Positions 20,888 to 31,290 of a DNA stretch of 33,130 nucleotides are shown piece by piece (positions within the stretch are counted from its first letter, which is position 1; each line of letters begins with the position of its first letter). Both the position numbers and the translations under genes were made by a program. The stretch lies in contig JABXIC010000044.1 in the NCBI GenBank assembly GCA_013373265.1, positions 1-33,130 on the forward strand, read 5' to 3'. Origin of the DNA: Methylocystaceae bacterium. GTDB lineage: Bacteria > Pseudomonadota > Alphaproteobacteria > Rhodospirillales > Terasakiellaceae. The notes under the pieces were generated by a model that saw only the letters and a program-made list of their open reading frames with translations, did not search any database and was not told where the DNA came from.

Positions 20888-22459
20888 TTATCCAAAAATC
20901 ACCGTTGGCAACCAAGTTGCAAGTTCCGGGAAAATCGAAAGTAAGAGCAAGCCAATCACCTGAATAAAGATGAATGGAACAACCCCTTTATAGATTTGCA
21001 TAGTCGTGACTGAATTTGGCGCGACCCCACGTAGATAGAAAAGGGCAAAACCAAAAGGTGGCGTCAAGAAAGACGTTTGCAGGTTCATGGCCATCATAAT
21101 GCCCAACCATACAGGGTTAAGGTCCATCATTAACAACACAGGTGCTACAATCGGCACCACAACGAATGTGATTTCAATGAAGTCGAGGAAGAAGCCAAGA
21201 ACAAACATGACCCCCATAACAACAAGCATCGCACCAATAACACCACCCGGTAGATTACTTAAAATCTCATGGATCATATCGTCGCCGCCAAGCCCACGAA
21301 AAACAAGCGAGAAGACGGACGCGCCGATCAGGATCACGAAGACCATTGACGTAATATCCATGGTCGAACGACAAACAACCGTCAGGATTTCTGCCTGATA
21401 AACCCGTTTCAATGCCATGAAAACGCCATTGGCAAGGACAAGCCCACATAATGAAACCCCGGCAATCCCAAACATATTGGCATTACTAGTCTCATTCATA
21501 CCGACACGCAGATCCATAGAATTGGTCAGAAGCAACATGAGGATCAAAGCTAAAAATGCTGCATAAAAAGGAATGCCATGGCTTTCATCAATACGCAACC
21601 CAGCCAGCAATAACGCACCGACAGACCCAACTGCGGCCGCTTCGGTTGGTGTCGCAACACCTGCCAAAATTGAACCCAGCACAGCAATGATCAAAACAAC
21701 GGGTGGGATTAAGGCATGCGCAATACGTTTGCCCAGACCTTCAACATTAAGTTCCTCTTGCGGGATCGGTGGCGATGTTTCCGGCTTTAACCACGCGATC
21801 AATAATTGGTACAAAATATACATACATACCAAACCAATCCCCGGGATAAGGGCACCGGCAAACAAGTCCCCGACAGAAACGGGTTCAGGGGCGAAGTTCC
21901 CCAAGGCACGTTGTGCGTCACTATAGGCATTAGAAATCTGATCACCCAACAAGACCAACACGATTGAAGGTGGAATGATTTGTCCCAATGTACCCGCGGC
22001 ACAAATCGACCCGCAGGCCAAAGAGGGATTATACCCACGTTTCAACATCGTCGGTAAGGATAAAAGCCCCATTGTGACAACGGTTGCCCCGACAATCCCC
22101 GTTGATGCCGCCAACAAGGCGCCAACGATAGATACAGAAACGCCAAGACCGCCACGCATGGAACCAAACAACATCCCCATACTGTCCAGCAGCTCTTCAG
22201 CCACTTTGGAACGTTCCAGCATCACCCCCATAAAGATGAAGAGGGGGACGGCAATCAAGACCTCATTGGTCATGGCATTGCCGAAGATACGTGAGGGCAA
22301 TGCACCAAACATACTCCAGCTAAAGACATCCATGCCCACGCCCAGTGCGGCAAAGAAAATACTGGTCCCGGCTAAAGTAAAGGCAACAGGGAACCCAAAC
22401 ATCAAAAATCCGCAGGTGACTACGAACATTGAAACACAAAGAATTTCAGCGACAACCAT
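20888..22459 (-). CDS. dctM: TRAP transporter large permease subunit (DctM-like)
   Basis: GFPVAFTLAGTSIFFAALG; GVMLERSKVAEELLDSMG; ~13 hydrophobic segments; 523 aa. Confidence 0.92.
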   Translation of the reverse strand: MVVAEILCVSMFVVTCGFLMFGFPVAFTLAGTSIFFAALGVGMDVFSWSMFGALPSRIFGNAMTNEVLIAVPLFIFMGVMLERSKVAEELLDSMGMLFGSMRGGLGVSVSIVGALLAASTGIVGATVVTMGLLSLPTMLKRGYNPSLACGSICAAGTLGQIIPPSIVLVLLGDQISNAYSDAQRALGNFAPEPVSVGDLFAGALIPGIGLVCMYILYQLLIAWLKPETSPPIPQEELNVEGLGKRIAHALIPPVVLIIAVLGSILAGVATPTEAAAVGSVGALLLAGLRIDESHGIPFYAAFLALILMLLLTNSMDLRVGMNETSNANMFGIAGVSLCGLVLANGVFMALKRVYQAEILTVVCRSTMDITSMVFVILIGASVFSLVFRGLGGDDMIHEILSNLPGGVIGAMLVVMGVMFVLGFFLDFIEITFVVVPIVAPVLLMMDLNPVWLGIMMAMNLQTSFLTPPFGFALFYLRGVAPNSVTTMQIYKGVVPFIFIQVIGLLLLSIFPELATWLPTVIFG

Positions 22460-22461
22460 GA

Positions 22462-23007
22462 TTAAGGCACCTCATGTAATTCGTGATCTTCTTCGGGAAC
22501 GAGGGCACCTTTGAGGACCAGAAATGATCGCAGCGCCAAAGCAATTCCTTGCAAAGCCAAGAGAATACAAAAAACTAAAATGACAGATTTCAGAATAAAC
22601 ACAGCGTTGATTCCGCTGGTTTCTTTGGACCCTTCAAAAATCGACCATGATTGATATACGTAAAGCCAAGAAGAGTTCCAAATTAAAATACATACCGGCA
22701 AGAGCAAAAAGACGACACCAAACAAATCGATGACGGCTTTTTTGCGCACGCTGGCTTCACGATAAAACACATCCACGCGGACATGGCCATTATGAAGCAA
22801 GGTGTAACCTGCGCCGATCATAAACAAAAAAGAATGCATATAAATGATTGATTCCTGCATCATAATAGAACCGATGCCAAAAACATATCGCATAACCACG
22901 ACGGTAAACTGCGTGATCACCATGATCAACGCCAACCAAGAAACTGTTTTACCAATATTCTGATTTATCCCGTCAATGAAGCGCATTAACGCTACAAGAG
23001 ACCCCAA
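22462..23007 (-). CDS. dctQ: TRAP transporter small permease subunit (DctQ-like)
   Basis: Four hydrophobic segments, FGIGSIMMQESIIYMHSFLFMIGAGYTLLHNGHVRVDVFY. Track start 23052 lies inside a terminator-like hairpin; TTG 23007 has GGGAG upstream (ATG 22986 is the alternative). Confidence 0.88.
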   Translation of the reverse strand: MGSLVALMRFIDGINQNIGKTVSWLALIMVITQFTVVVMRYVFGIGSIMMQESIIYMHSFLFMIGAGYTLLHNGHVRVDVFYREASVRKKAVIDLFGVVFLLLPVCILIWNSSWLYVYQSWSIFEGSKETSGINAVFILKSVILVFCILLALQGIALALRSFLVLKGALVPEEDHELHEVP

Positions 23008-23030
23008 GGTACTTCTCCCGTTAAGAGCTG

Positions 23031-23068
23031 AAAACAAAAAAGGCGATCCCACCGAAATGGAATCGCCT
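23031..23068 (-). terminator. Terminator-like hairpin between dctP and dctQ
   Basis: Minus strand: AGGCGATTCCA-TTTCGG-TGGGATCGCCT then TTTTTGTTTT; 11-bp stem with one T.G pair, just after the dctP stop. Confidence 0.8.
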
Positions 23069-23081
23069 CTATTTTGTTAGA

Positions 23082-24176
23082 TTAATCGTATTTGAACGGT
23101 AGGGCGCGCGCATCCCAATATGCATTTTCAGACATATTTGACCAGCGCATTGCTTTCTTGCGGAACTCAGCAAAGTTCTTGAAGATTTTACCGCTCACTT
23201 CGTTTTCTGCAGCAACTTCACGCATCACTTCACCAGATGCTTCACCAATTTTGGTCATAACATCATCAGAGAATTTACGCAGTTGTACACCATGCTTGTT
23301 CAACAGAACATCAAGGCTGTCACCGTTACGGGCGTTGAATTCTGCCATCATGTAGTTGTTTTCAGCCATCGTCGCATTTTTAACGATATGTTGATGTGCA
23401 GGAGACAGTGAGTTCCAAACATCAAGGTTTACACCGCAAGACAGTGTTGAGCCCGGCTCATGGAAGCCCGGATAGTAATAGAATTTGGTCACTTTGTAGA
23501 AACCAAAGGCCAGATCGTTCCAAGGGCCAACCCATTCTGTCGCATCAATCGCACCAGATTGAAGTGATGGGAAGATTTCACCACCCGGAAGGGTAATCGC
23601 AGCCGCACCAAGTTTACGCAGCACTTCGCCACCCAGACCTGGCATACGGATTTTCAAACCTTTAAGGTCTTCAACAGTTTTGATTTCTTTGTTGAACCAA
23701 CCGCCCATTTGAACGCCTGTGTTACCACAAGCAAAAGGCTTAATCTTAAAGCCGGCAGCCAATTCGTCCCAAAGTTCCTGACCACCACCATGGTGAATCC
23801 ATGCATCCATTTCACCCGCTGTAAGGCCAAAAGGTACGGCTGTGAAGAAGTTGAACGCTTTGTGCTTACCTTGCCAGTAATATTCTGCACCATGGTACAT
23901 ATCTGCTGTGCCGTTAGACACCGCATCAAAAGACTCAAGTGCAGGTACAAGTTCACCAGCAGCAAACAATTTAACAGTCAACTGACCGTCCGTCATGTCC
24001 GTGATACGTTGCGCAGCACGCGCAGCACCAGTTCCCAAACCCGGGAAATTCTTCGGCCAAGTTGTAACCATTTTCAGGGTACGTTTATTTTGTGCAATTG
24101 CTGGCGAAGAAATTGTGGACGCGGCCCCAAGTGCCACGCCAGAAGCTGCTCCGGCAATAAAATCACGACGCTTCAT
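23082..24176 (-). CDS. dctP: TRAP transporter substrate-binding protein, TakP/2-oxoacid-like
   Basis: Tat-like MKRRDFIAGAASGVALGAA signal; ELVPALESFDAVSNGTADMYHGAEYYWQGK; GNTGVQMGGWFNKEIKTVEDLKGLKIRMPG; IDATEWVGPWNDLAFGFYKV. Confidence 0.9.
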   Translation of the reverse strand: MKRRDFIAGAASGVALGAASTISSPAIAQNKRTLKMVTTWPKNFPGLGTGAARAAQRITDMTDGQLTVKLFAAGELVPALESFDAVSNGTADMYHGAEYYWQGKHKAFNFFTAVPFGLTAGEMDAWIHHGGGQELWDELAAGFKIKPFACGNTGVQMGGWFNKEIKTVEDLKGLKIRMPGLGGEVLRKLGAAAITLPGGEIFPSLQSGAIDATEWVGPWNDLAFGFYKVTKFYYYPGFHEPGSTLSCGVNLDVWNSLSPAHQHIVKNATMAENNYMMAEFNARNGDSLDVLLNKHGVQLRKFSDDVMTKIGEASGEVMREVAAENEVSGKIFKNFAEFRKKAMRWSNMSENAYWDARALPFKYD

Positions 24177-24344
24177 GTGAAAACCTCCCTAATCACATTA
24201 ATTCCAAATTGTCAGCCCGAATGACCGACTTGGTATATCTAAACCAATAAGACAGTACCTTACGTCCGTTAAACATCGGATGCAAATGATTCTCGATACC
24301 TACAAACGCGTACTGCATTGCAATAATTAGGTAATTCGTATGTA

Positions 24345-25067
24345 CTATTGGGTATCAATCTCGGTCCACATGCCATTTATAAACCCTTCAAGGGGGGTAT
24401 AACGGGCTTTATAAGACATCTTACGGCACTCTTTAATCAAGTAGCCGAGATAAATATAAGGAAGGTTGAGGCGCGCTGCCTCACGAATAGACCAGAGGAC
24501 CATATAATTGCCCAGTCCCTGATAGGCCTCATCATGATCAAAATAGCTGTAAACCGCTGATAAACCATCATCCAGACAATCCATAAGCAAACCTGAAACA
24601 AGTTTACCCTGATTTCGGAACTCGACCAATTCAGTCGCAACCGGTGTTTCTTCAATCATGGAACGGTAATCAAAATAGTCCATTGAAGCCATGTCACCGT
24701 CGTAATGGCGTTTTTTCTGATAGGATTCAAAAAGAGAGAATTGTTCCTGCGTCGCGATAGGGGCACATCTTTCAGCAACAATGTGTTTAAATTTGTTTTC
24801 CAAACGACGCCAACTTTTAGAGAAAACAAATTCATCCACCTTGATGCGAACAGGAATACATTCACTGCAATTGGGGCAAACGGGCGCATAAGCCATAAAG
24901 TGGCTGCGCCGAAAGCCGCCTTTCGATAAAGCGTTATGTAGATTGTCGGCTTGCGGACCGGACAGTTCAGTCACAATACGTCGCTCTACCTGCCCCTCAA
25001 GATATGGGCAGGACAGGGGAGAAGTCGTATAGAAAAAAACTTTCGACTGAGCTTTATCTAAGCGCAT
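24345..25067 (-). CDS. bpt: Aspartate/glutamate leucyl/arginyl-transferase (Ate/Bpt family)
   Basis: SCPYLEGQVERRIVTELSG; CPNCSECIPVRIKVDEF; YLGYLIKECRKMSYKARYTPLE. Confidence 0.93.
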   Translation of the reverse strand: MRLDKAQSKVFFYTTSPLSCPYLEGQVERRIVTELSGPQADNLHNALSKGGFRRSHFMAYAPVCPNCSECIPVRIKVDEFVFSKSWRRLENKFKHIVAERCAPIATQEQFSLFESYQKKRHYDGDMASMDYFDYRSMIEETPVATELVEFRNQGKLVSGLLMDCLDDGLSAVYSYFDHDEAYQGLGNYMVLWSIREAARLNLPYIYLGYLIKECRKMSYKARYTPLEGFINGMWTEIDTQ

Positions 25068-25080
25068 TTCTAATCAAGGC

Positions 25081-25599
25081 TCACTCTTGACGATCCAAAT
25101 CGTTTAACACCAATGTTCCGGCAAGTATATCATGAAGACAGCGTCTACGGATATTAAACAAACTCACCAGCAATATTAAAAAAGATGTGGGTGGCGCTGT
25201 AAAAAAGAAAATCGCTGTTTGAATAAAGGCTTGCAACATTTCAGGTCGCCCCCCATCCAAACGATAAACCCGTACACCACAAAAACGCATTCCAATGGTG
25301 GCACAACGTTCAGACCCAATCAAAACAGTATGGTATATAAAGGGGATCAAGGCCAAAAGCGCCATCAAGGGCCCAAACAGCAAACCAAAGCTCATAATCC
25401 CGATAATACTTGAAACCACAAGCCCTACGCCGCCTAACAGCGCACAAATCAGAAAGTCAATGACATAAGCAATAATCCGTTTAACCGATACGCCATCGTA
25501 ATATTGTGGAAACTCTATTGGATCCGGCCCATCAGCACGAACATGTTCATTCTGTGCCTTCCATCGATTTACCGTAACCACTGTTTGGTCTTTTGCCAT
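25081..25599 (-). CDS. RDD family membrane protein
   Basis: VKRIIAYVIDFLICALLGG; RCATIGMRFCGVRVYRLDGG; NIRRRCLHDILAGTLVL. Confidence 0.88.
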   Translation of the reverse strand: MAKDQTVVTVNRWKAQNEHVRADGPDPIEFPQYYDGVSVKRIIAYVIDFLICALLGGVGLVVSSIIGIMSFGLLFGPLMALLALIPFIYHTVLIGSERCATIGMRFCGVRVYRLDGGRPEMLQAFIQTAIFFFTAPPTSFLILLVSLFNIRRRCLHDILAGTLVLNDLDRQE

Positions 25600-25738
25600 A
25601 ATTTTTCCTTCATATAGCGACGCATAATTTCTATATACTTATAAAGTATGCTGAATGAAATGAATAAACAAGCTATTGACCTTCACGCTGTCAATCTCTA
25701 TTCAAACAGTTAAACCTTAGAATAATCAGGTATGAGAC

Positions 25739-26212
25739 ATGAGCATAGACCAACGTGAATTTAGAAATGCCCTTGGGGCATTTGCAACAGGTATAACTGT
25801 TGTAACGACAAAAACACAAACAGGTGAGTTATATGGCGTCACCATTAATTCTTTCGCCTCTGTCTCACTTGAACCCCCTATGGTGTTGTTTTCTCTGAAA
25901 ACATTAAACCCGCTGTGTTCTTTTTTTGAAACAGCAGAAACTTTTAATGTCGGCATTCTATCTTCTGAACAAGAAAACACTTCAAACTTATTTGCAGGCC
26001 CGACAGAAGACAAATTTGCACAAGCCGACTGGAAAGAGGGCAACAACGGCACCCCCGTTCTTAACGGGACCTTAGCCAATCTGGAATGCAAACGTATGGC
26101 CGCCTATCTTGGTGGCGACCACACAATCTTTGTCGGTGAAGTCACCAGTTTAGACCTTGCCCCATCCGGTGACCCGTTGTTGTATTATAAAGGCAGCTAT
26201 AAAACACTTTAA
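25739..26212 (+). CDS. Flavin reductase family protein
   Basis: MSIDQREFRNALGAFATGITVVTTKTQTGELYGVTINSFASVSLEPPMVLFSL. Confidence 0.93.
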   Translation: MSIDQREFRNALGAFATGITVVTTKTQTGELYGVTINSFASVSLEPPMVLFSLKTLNPLCSFFETAETFNVGILSSEQENTSNLFAGPTEDKFAQADWKEGNNGTPVLNGTLANLECKRMAAYLGGDHTIFVGEVTSLDLAPSGDPLLYYKGSYKTL

Positions 26213-26217
26213 GACAA

Positions 26218-26997
26218 CTACTTCGCATTAAAGACGGGCTTTTTCTTTTCCATAAAAGAACGAAAGCCGTTTTGATAATCTTCAGAATCACATGTTGAAA
26301 AGGCTTCGTCCAGCTCCGCTTGTGTGAGTTCTTGTGGCTTTTTCAAACGGCTAACCATCTTTTTATGCAAACGCGCGGCAAGAGGGGCACCTTTAGCGAT
26401 ACGGTCCGCTGTACGCCGAGCTTCTTCTTCAACTTCCCAATCTTCGACGATCCGGTTGATCAGCCCCACGCGCATTGCAAATTCAGCATCCATCACTTGG
26501 CCTTCTAACAAAAGCTCCAGCATGACAGCCGGGCTGACCAAGCGTAAAATGGCATCCAGTTCAGGGTAGGCCAATGTATGGCCCAAACGATTGATCGGCA
26601 CGCCATAGCGCGAACTTTCCCCGCCTATCCTTAAGTCACACGCACAGGCAATTTCCAGCCCACCACCCGTGCATGCTCCTTTAATCATGGCAATGGTCGG
26701 GTGTTGGCATTCTTCAATAGCCTTAACTGTACGCGTCACGATGTCGCCATAAGCTTTTGCCTGTGCCGCACTGGAACGTTCTTCCGGAAATTCTGAAATA
26801 TCCGCCCCGGCAGCAAAAGCATCGTCACCAGCACCGCGCAGGATAATACAACGCAGATCATTGTCACGTGACAGTTCTTCCATCACATCCCCCAGCTTTA
26901 CCCAAGCAGGCTTGGTCAAAGCATTCCTTTTTAAAGGGTTGTTTAAAATAATCGTGACGATTTGATCATCGCGTTGTACCAAAATAGGATCACTCAT
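26218..26997 (-). CDS. Enoyl-CoA hydratase/isomerase family protein
   Basis: IILRGAGDDAFAAGADISEF; MIKGACTGGGLEIACACDLRI. Confidence 0.92.
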   Translation of the reverse strand: MSDPILVQRDDQIVTIILNNPLKRNALTKPAWVKLGDVMEELSRDNDLRCIILRGAGDDAFAAGADISEFPEERSSAAQAKAYGDIVTRTVKAIEECQHPTIAMIKGACTGGGLEIACACDLRIGGESSRYGVPINRLGHTLAYPELDAILRLVSPAVMLELLLEGQVMDAEFAMRVGLINRIVEDWEVEEEARRTADRIAKGAPLAARLHKKMVSRLKKPQELTQAELDEAFSTCDSEDYQNGFRSFMEKKKPVFNAK

Positions 26998-27088
26998 GAC
27001 ATACTGACTCCAAGGTTTGAGTGTTTTGCAATCAAACTATCAATTTTCACAGAGAAGGCAATTTTTTTGCACGGAGGTTTTCTCAATC

Positions 27089-27931
27089 ATGCACCAGAAC
27101 AGCTTCTTAAGTCTCGGGCCACATGGGTTTCACCGCATCGCCTATACGGAATTTGGTTCACGAGAGACAGAACAAAAACTTGTATGTGTTCATGGACTGA
27201 CCCGCAACTGCCGTGATTTTGACCATCTTGGTGAAGTCCTTTCCAAGAACTTCCATGTTGTTTGCCCTGATATTGCCGGACGCGGCTATAGCGACTGGCT
27301 GGTCAATCCTAGTGATTATGGTTTTACGCTCTATATCAGTGATATGGCAGCCTTATTGGCCCGTCTTGGTGAAGAAAAAGTCGATTGGCTGGGTACATCC
27401 ATGGGGGGCATCATCGGTATGATATTAGCCGCACAACCCAACACACCGATCAACCGCTTAATTGTCAATGACGTTGGCCCCTTTATCCCAAAAGAGTCGT
27501 TATCCCGCATTGGTGATTACCTAGGCATGAATCCGAAGTTTCCCACGCTTGACGCGTTAGAACAACATTTGCGCCTTGTCCATGCGCCTTTTGGCCGCTT
27601 AACAGATTCTGAATGGCATCATCTGGCAGAACATAGCGCCAAAAAGTGTCAAGATGGGCAATATGCCTTGCATTACGACCCGGCCATTGCTGTTCCCTTC
27701 AAAGAGGCTGAACCTGTTGATGTCGATCTCTGGCCTATATGGGAAGCAATCAAATGCCCGGTCCTGATCATCAGGGGCGAAGAATCAGATTTATTGACCA
27801 AAGAAACAGCCGAAGAAATGTTAAGACGTGGTCCGGATGCAGAATTGGTGGAAATACCAAAAGTCGGACATGCCCCAACTTTGATGGATGACAGTCAAAT
27901 TGCACTTGTTAAACGCTGGTTGAATGGCTAA
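27089..27931 (+). CDS. Alpha/beta hydrolase
   Basis: VCVHGLTRNCRDFD; DWLGTSMGGIIGM (nucleophile elbow); VGHAPTL. Start moved from 27017 to ATG 27089, downstream of GGAGG. Confidence 0.9.
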   Translation: MHQNSFLSLGPHGFHRIAYTEFGSRETEQKLVCVHGLTRNCRDFDHLGEVLSKNFHVVCPDIAGRGYSDWLVNPSDYGFTLYISDMAALLARLGEEKVDWLGTSMGGIIGMILAAQPNTPINRLIVNDVGPFIPKESLSRIGDYLGMNPKFPTLDALEQHLRLVHAPFGRLTDSEWHHLAEHSAKKCQDGQYALHYDPAIAVPFKEAEPVDVDLWPIWEAIKCPVLIIRGEESDLLTKETAEEMLRRGPDAELVEIPKVGHAPTLMDDSQIALVKRWLNG

Positions 27932-28061
27932 TCTTGAACAAATAAAACATTTAAGCAACTCTAGTGTAGATTTTTTTATCAATTTGCTTTTAAAATGCCC
28001 GTAGGAAGGTTTCCAATTAGAAGTGTGTTTAAAGCCAATTATTAATGGCCGGAGAGAGAAA

Positions 28062-28553
28062 ATGAATCAACTTGTCACAACGACAGAAAACCAATCACAC
28101 GATCTTATTAAAGGGGATGGTTTGGAAGATTACGTTACCTTTAAAATTGAGGATCAATTGTTTGGTATTCCCGTTCTGAAAGTTCAGGACATCTTGATGC
28201 CGGACCATATCGCTTTTATTCCACTTGCACCGAAAGAGGTTGCCGGATCCATCAATTTGCGTGGTCGTATCGTCACTGTAATCGATGTACGTGTCCGCCT
28301 GGGCTTACCCAAGCGTAAAGACAAAGGCCCGAGCATGGGCGTGACTGTCGAACACGTAAACGAACTTTACAGCTTGCTGGTTGATACCGTCGGCGAAGTC
28401 TTGAGCCTTGATGAGAAAAATTACGAACGCAACCCAAGTACGCTGGACCCGATCTGGCGCGAATTTGCCTCAGGCGTTTATCGCCTTGAAGGTCAATTGA
28501 TGGTTGTGCTTGATGTTGATCGCATGCTGGATATCCAGACTGCCTCCGCGTAA
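28062..28553 (+). CDS. cheW: Chemotaxis protein CheW
   Basis: YVTFKIEDQLFGIPVLKVQDIL; PKEVAGSINLRGRIVTVIDVRVRLGLP. Start moved from 28023 to ATG 28062 with GGAGAG upstream. Confidence 0.93.
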   Translation: MNQLVTTTENQSHDLIKGDGLEDYVTFKIEDQLFGIPVLKVQDILMPDHIAFIPLAPKEVAGSINLRGRIVTVIDVRVRLGLPKRKDKGPSMGVTVEHVNELYSLLVDTVGEVLSLDEKNYERNPSTLDPIWREFASGVYRLEGQLMVVLDVDRMLDIQTASA

Positions 28554-28575
28554 ACTCAACAACATATCCAAATTT

Positions 28576-28611
28576 AAAAAGGCCGTATCCATTTTGCGAT
28601 ACGGCCTTTTT
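28576..28611. terminator. Bidirectional terminator between cheW and hemB
   Basis: AAAAAGGCCGTATC-CATTTTGC-GATACGGCCTTTTT, perfect 14-bp stem. Confidence 0.94.
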
Positions 28612-28641
28612 CTGTTTTAACTCACGTCAGCTGACATGGTT

Positions 28642-29715
<1,074 letters not shown>

Positions 29716-29727
29716 TTATGGCAAAGT

Positions 29728-31020
29728 TTAAATTTTTGCCAATGCCTGTTCGATGTCGGCAATAATATCGTCAATATGTTCAATCCCAATGGACAAACGG
29801 ATATAACCCGCTGTCACACCAGCAGAGACTTGTTCTTCAGCCGTCATTTGGGAGTGCGTTGTGCTGGCAGGATGGATCGCCAAGGAACGTGCATCCCCAA
29901 TATTGGCAACGTGATACAGCAATTCCAGAGAATCGATAAAGGTTTTACCGGCTTCCAAACCATCATTCAGTTCAAAACCAACCAAACCGCCAAAGCCACC
30001 GCTTAAGTAAGCATCAGCACGACGTTTGGCTTCACCTTCTTGTACAGAAGGGTGGATAACGTTACGTACTTTGGGGTGCTTCTGCAAGAATTGCACGACT
30101 TTATCAGCATTTTCGCAATGTTGACGCATACGCAAAGGCAAGGTTTCCAGCCCTTGGATCGTTTGCCAGGCATTAAACGGACTTTCCGCCGAGCCAAGGT
30201 CACGCAACAAGGTCACACGGGCACGGATAATAAAAGCAATTGGTCCCAACGGCTTAACCGCTTCGGTCCACACAGCACCATGATATGACGGATCAGGTGT
30301 ATTCAGAGTCGGGAAACGATCGCCTTGTGCTTCCCAATCGAAATTACCCCCATCAATAATCACACCGCCAATGCTAGTGCCATGCCCGGCAATATATTTG
30401 GTGGTGGAATACATTACCACAGCCGCACCATGATCAAACGGACGACAAATCAACGGTGCAGCGGTGTTATCAACAATCAACGGTACACCGATTTCACGAC
30501 CGATATCTGCAACTTCTTTGATCGGGAAAACATTCAGCTTCGGATTCGGCAATGTTTCGGCAAAATAACAACGGGTTTTATCGTCTGTTGCTTTACGAAA
30601 AGCGTCCGGGTCACTCGGGTCAACAAAACGTGCTTCAATGCCCATTTGCTTGAACGTGTTGGCAAACAGGTTCCACGTTCCACCATAAAGGTCGGTAGAG
30701 GTAACAAAGTTATCCCCGGCTTGGCACAAGTTCAAAATCGCCAGTGTCGCGGCAGATTGACCAGAAGACACACCCAATGCCGCCACGCCACCTTCAAGGG
30801 CTGCAAGACGTTGTTCCAACACATCGGTGGTCGGATTCATGATGCGGGTATAGATATTGCCGAACTCTTTTAAGGCAAAAAGATTTGCCGCATGCTCAGC
30901 GCTATCAAACTGATAAGAGGTTGTTTGATAAAGGGGCACAGCAACGGAATTCGTGGCAGAATCGCTGCGATAACCAGCATGCAGTGCTAATGTTTCGGGA
31001 TGGAGTTTCTTATCAGACAT
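29728..31020 (-). CDS. metY: O-acetylhomoserine aminocarboxypropyltransferase (sulfhydrylase)
   Basis: PETLALHAGYRSDSATNSVAVPLYQTTSYQFDSAEHAANLF; PLO motif VVMYSTTKYIAGHGTSIGGVIIDGG. ATG 31020 preceded by AAGGA. Confidence 0.93.
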   Translation of the reverse strand: MSDKKLHPETLALHAGYRSDSATNSVAVPLYQTTSYQFDSAEHAANLFALKEFGNIYTRIMNPTTDVLEQRLAALEGGVAALGVSSGQSAATLAILNLCQAGDNFVTSTDLYGGTWNLFANTFKQMGIEARFVDPSDPDAFRKATDDKTRCYFAETLPNPKLNVFPIKEVADIGREIGVPLIVDNTAAPLICRPFDHGAAVVMYSTTKYIAGHGTSIGGVIIDGGNFDWEAQGDRFPTLNTPDPSYHGAVWTEAVKPLGPIAFIIRARVTLLRDLGSAESPFNAWQTIQGLETLPLRMRQHCENADKVVQFLQKHPKVRNVIHPSVQEGEAKRRADAYLSGGFGGLVGFELNDGLEAGKTFIDSLELLYHVANIGDARSLAIHPASTTHSQMTAEEQVSAGVTAGYIRLSIGIEHIDDIIADIEQALAKI

Positions 31021-31187
31021 GTTCAATCCTTATTTGATAGAGCGTAAATTTGCGGACCAAAAGACCACTTGCGCGGGATTCAGTCAAGCAAGATTACACA
31101 TAAGCTTTAAGGTGTTTTCCTTAAAACTACAAAAAGCACCATTTTGTAGAGGGACAAAATTCTCTCTTTACCTTTTTGACCTTTTGC

Positions 31188-31206
31188 TTTACGTTTACGT
31201 AAACGT
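31188..31206. promoter_or_regulatory. Putative operator: perfect palindrome(s) in metY/icmF divergent region
   Basis: TTTACGTTTACGTAAACGT: TTTACGT-TT-ACGTAAA (31188-31203) overlaps ACGTTTACGTAAACGT (31191-31206). Confidence 0.6.
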
Positions 31207-31290
31207 CATTAGTAATTTTGAGCCGATCTGCATTTGTGGGTTGGTTTTTTGCAACGCTCTACCTTTATAAGATAGGGCGTTAAAAAAAAA

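Noticed and set aside
21975-22514. Plus-strand 179 aa ORF
   Set aside because: Antisense to dctM with Pro/Thr/Ile-rich shadow composition.
23007-23052. N-terminal extension of dctQ in the ORF track
   Set aside because: It would start inside the terminator-like hairpin; a start with an upstream GGGAG exists at 23007.
30325-30873. Plus-strand 182 aa ORF
   Set aside because: Antisense to metY.
31020-31140. SAM-type riboswitch upstream of metY
   Set aside because: The location is plausible, but I could not identify the conserved SAM-II or SAM-V core by eye; left as a low-interest repeat needing a covariance search.
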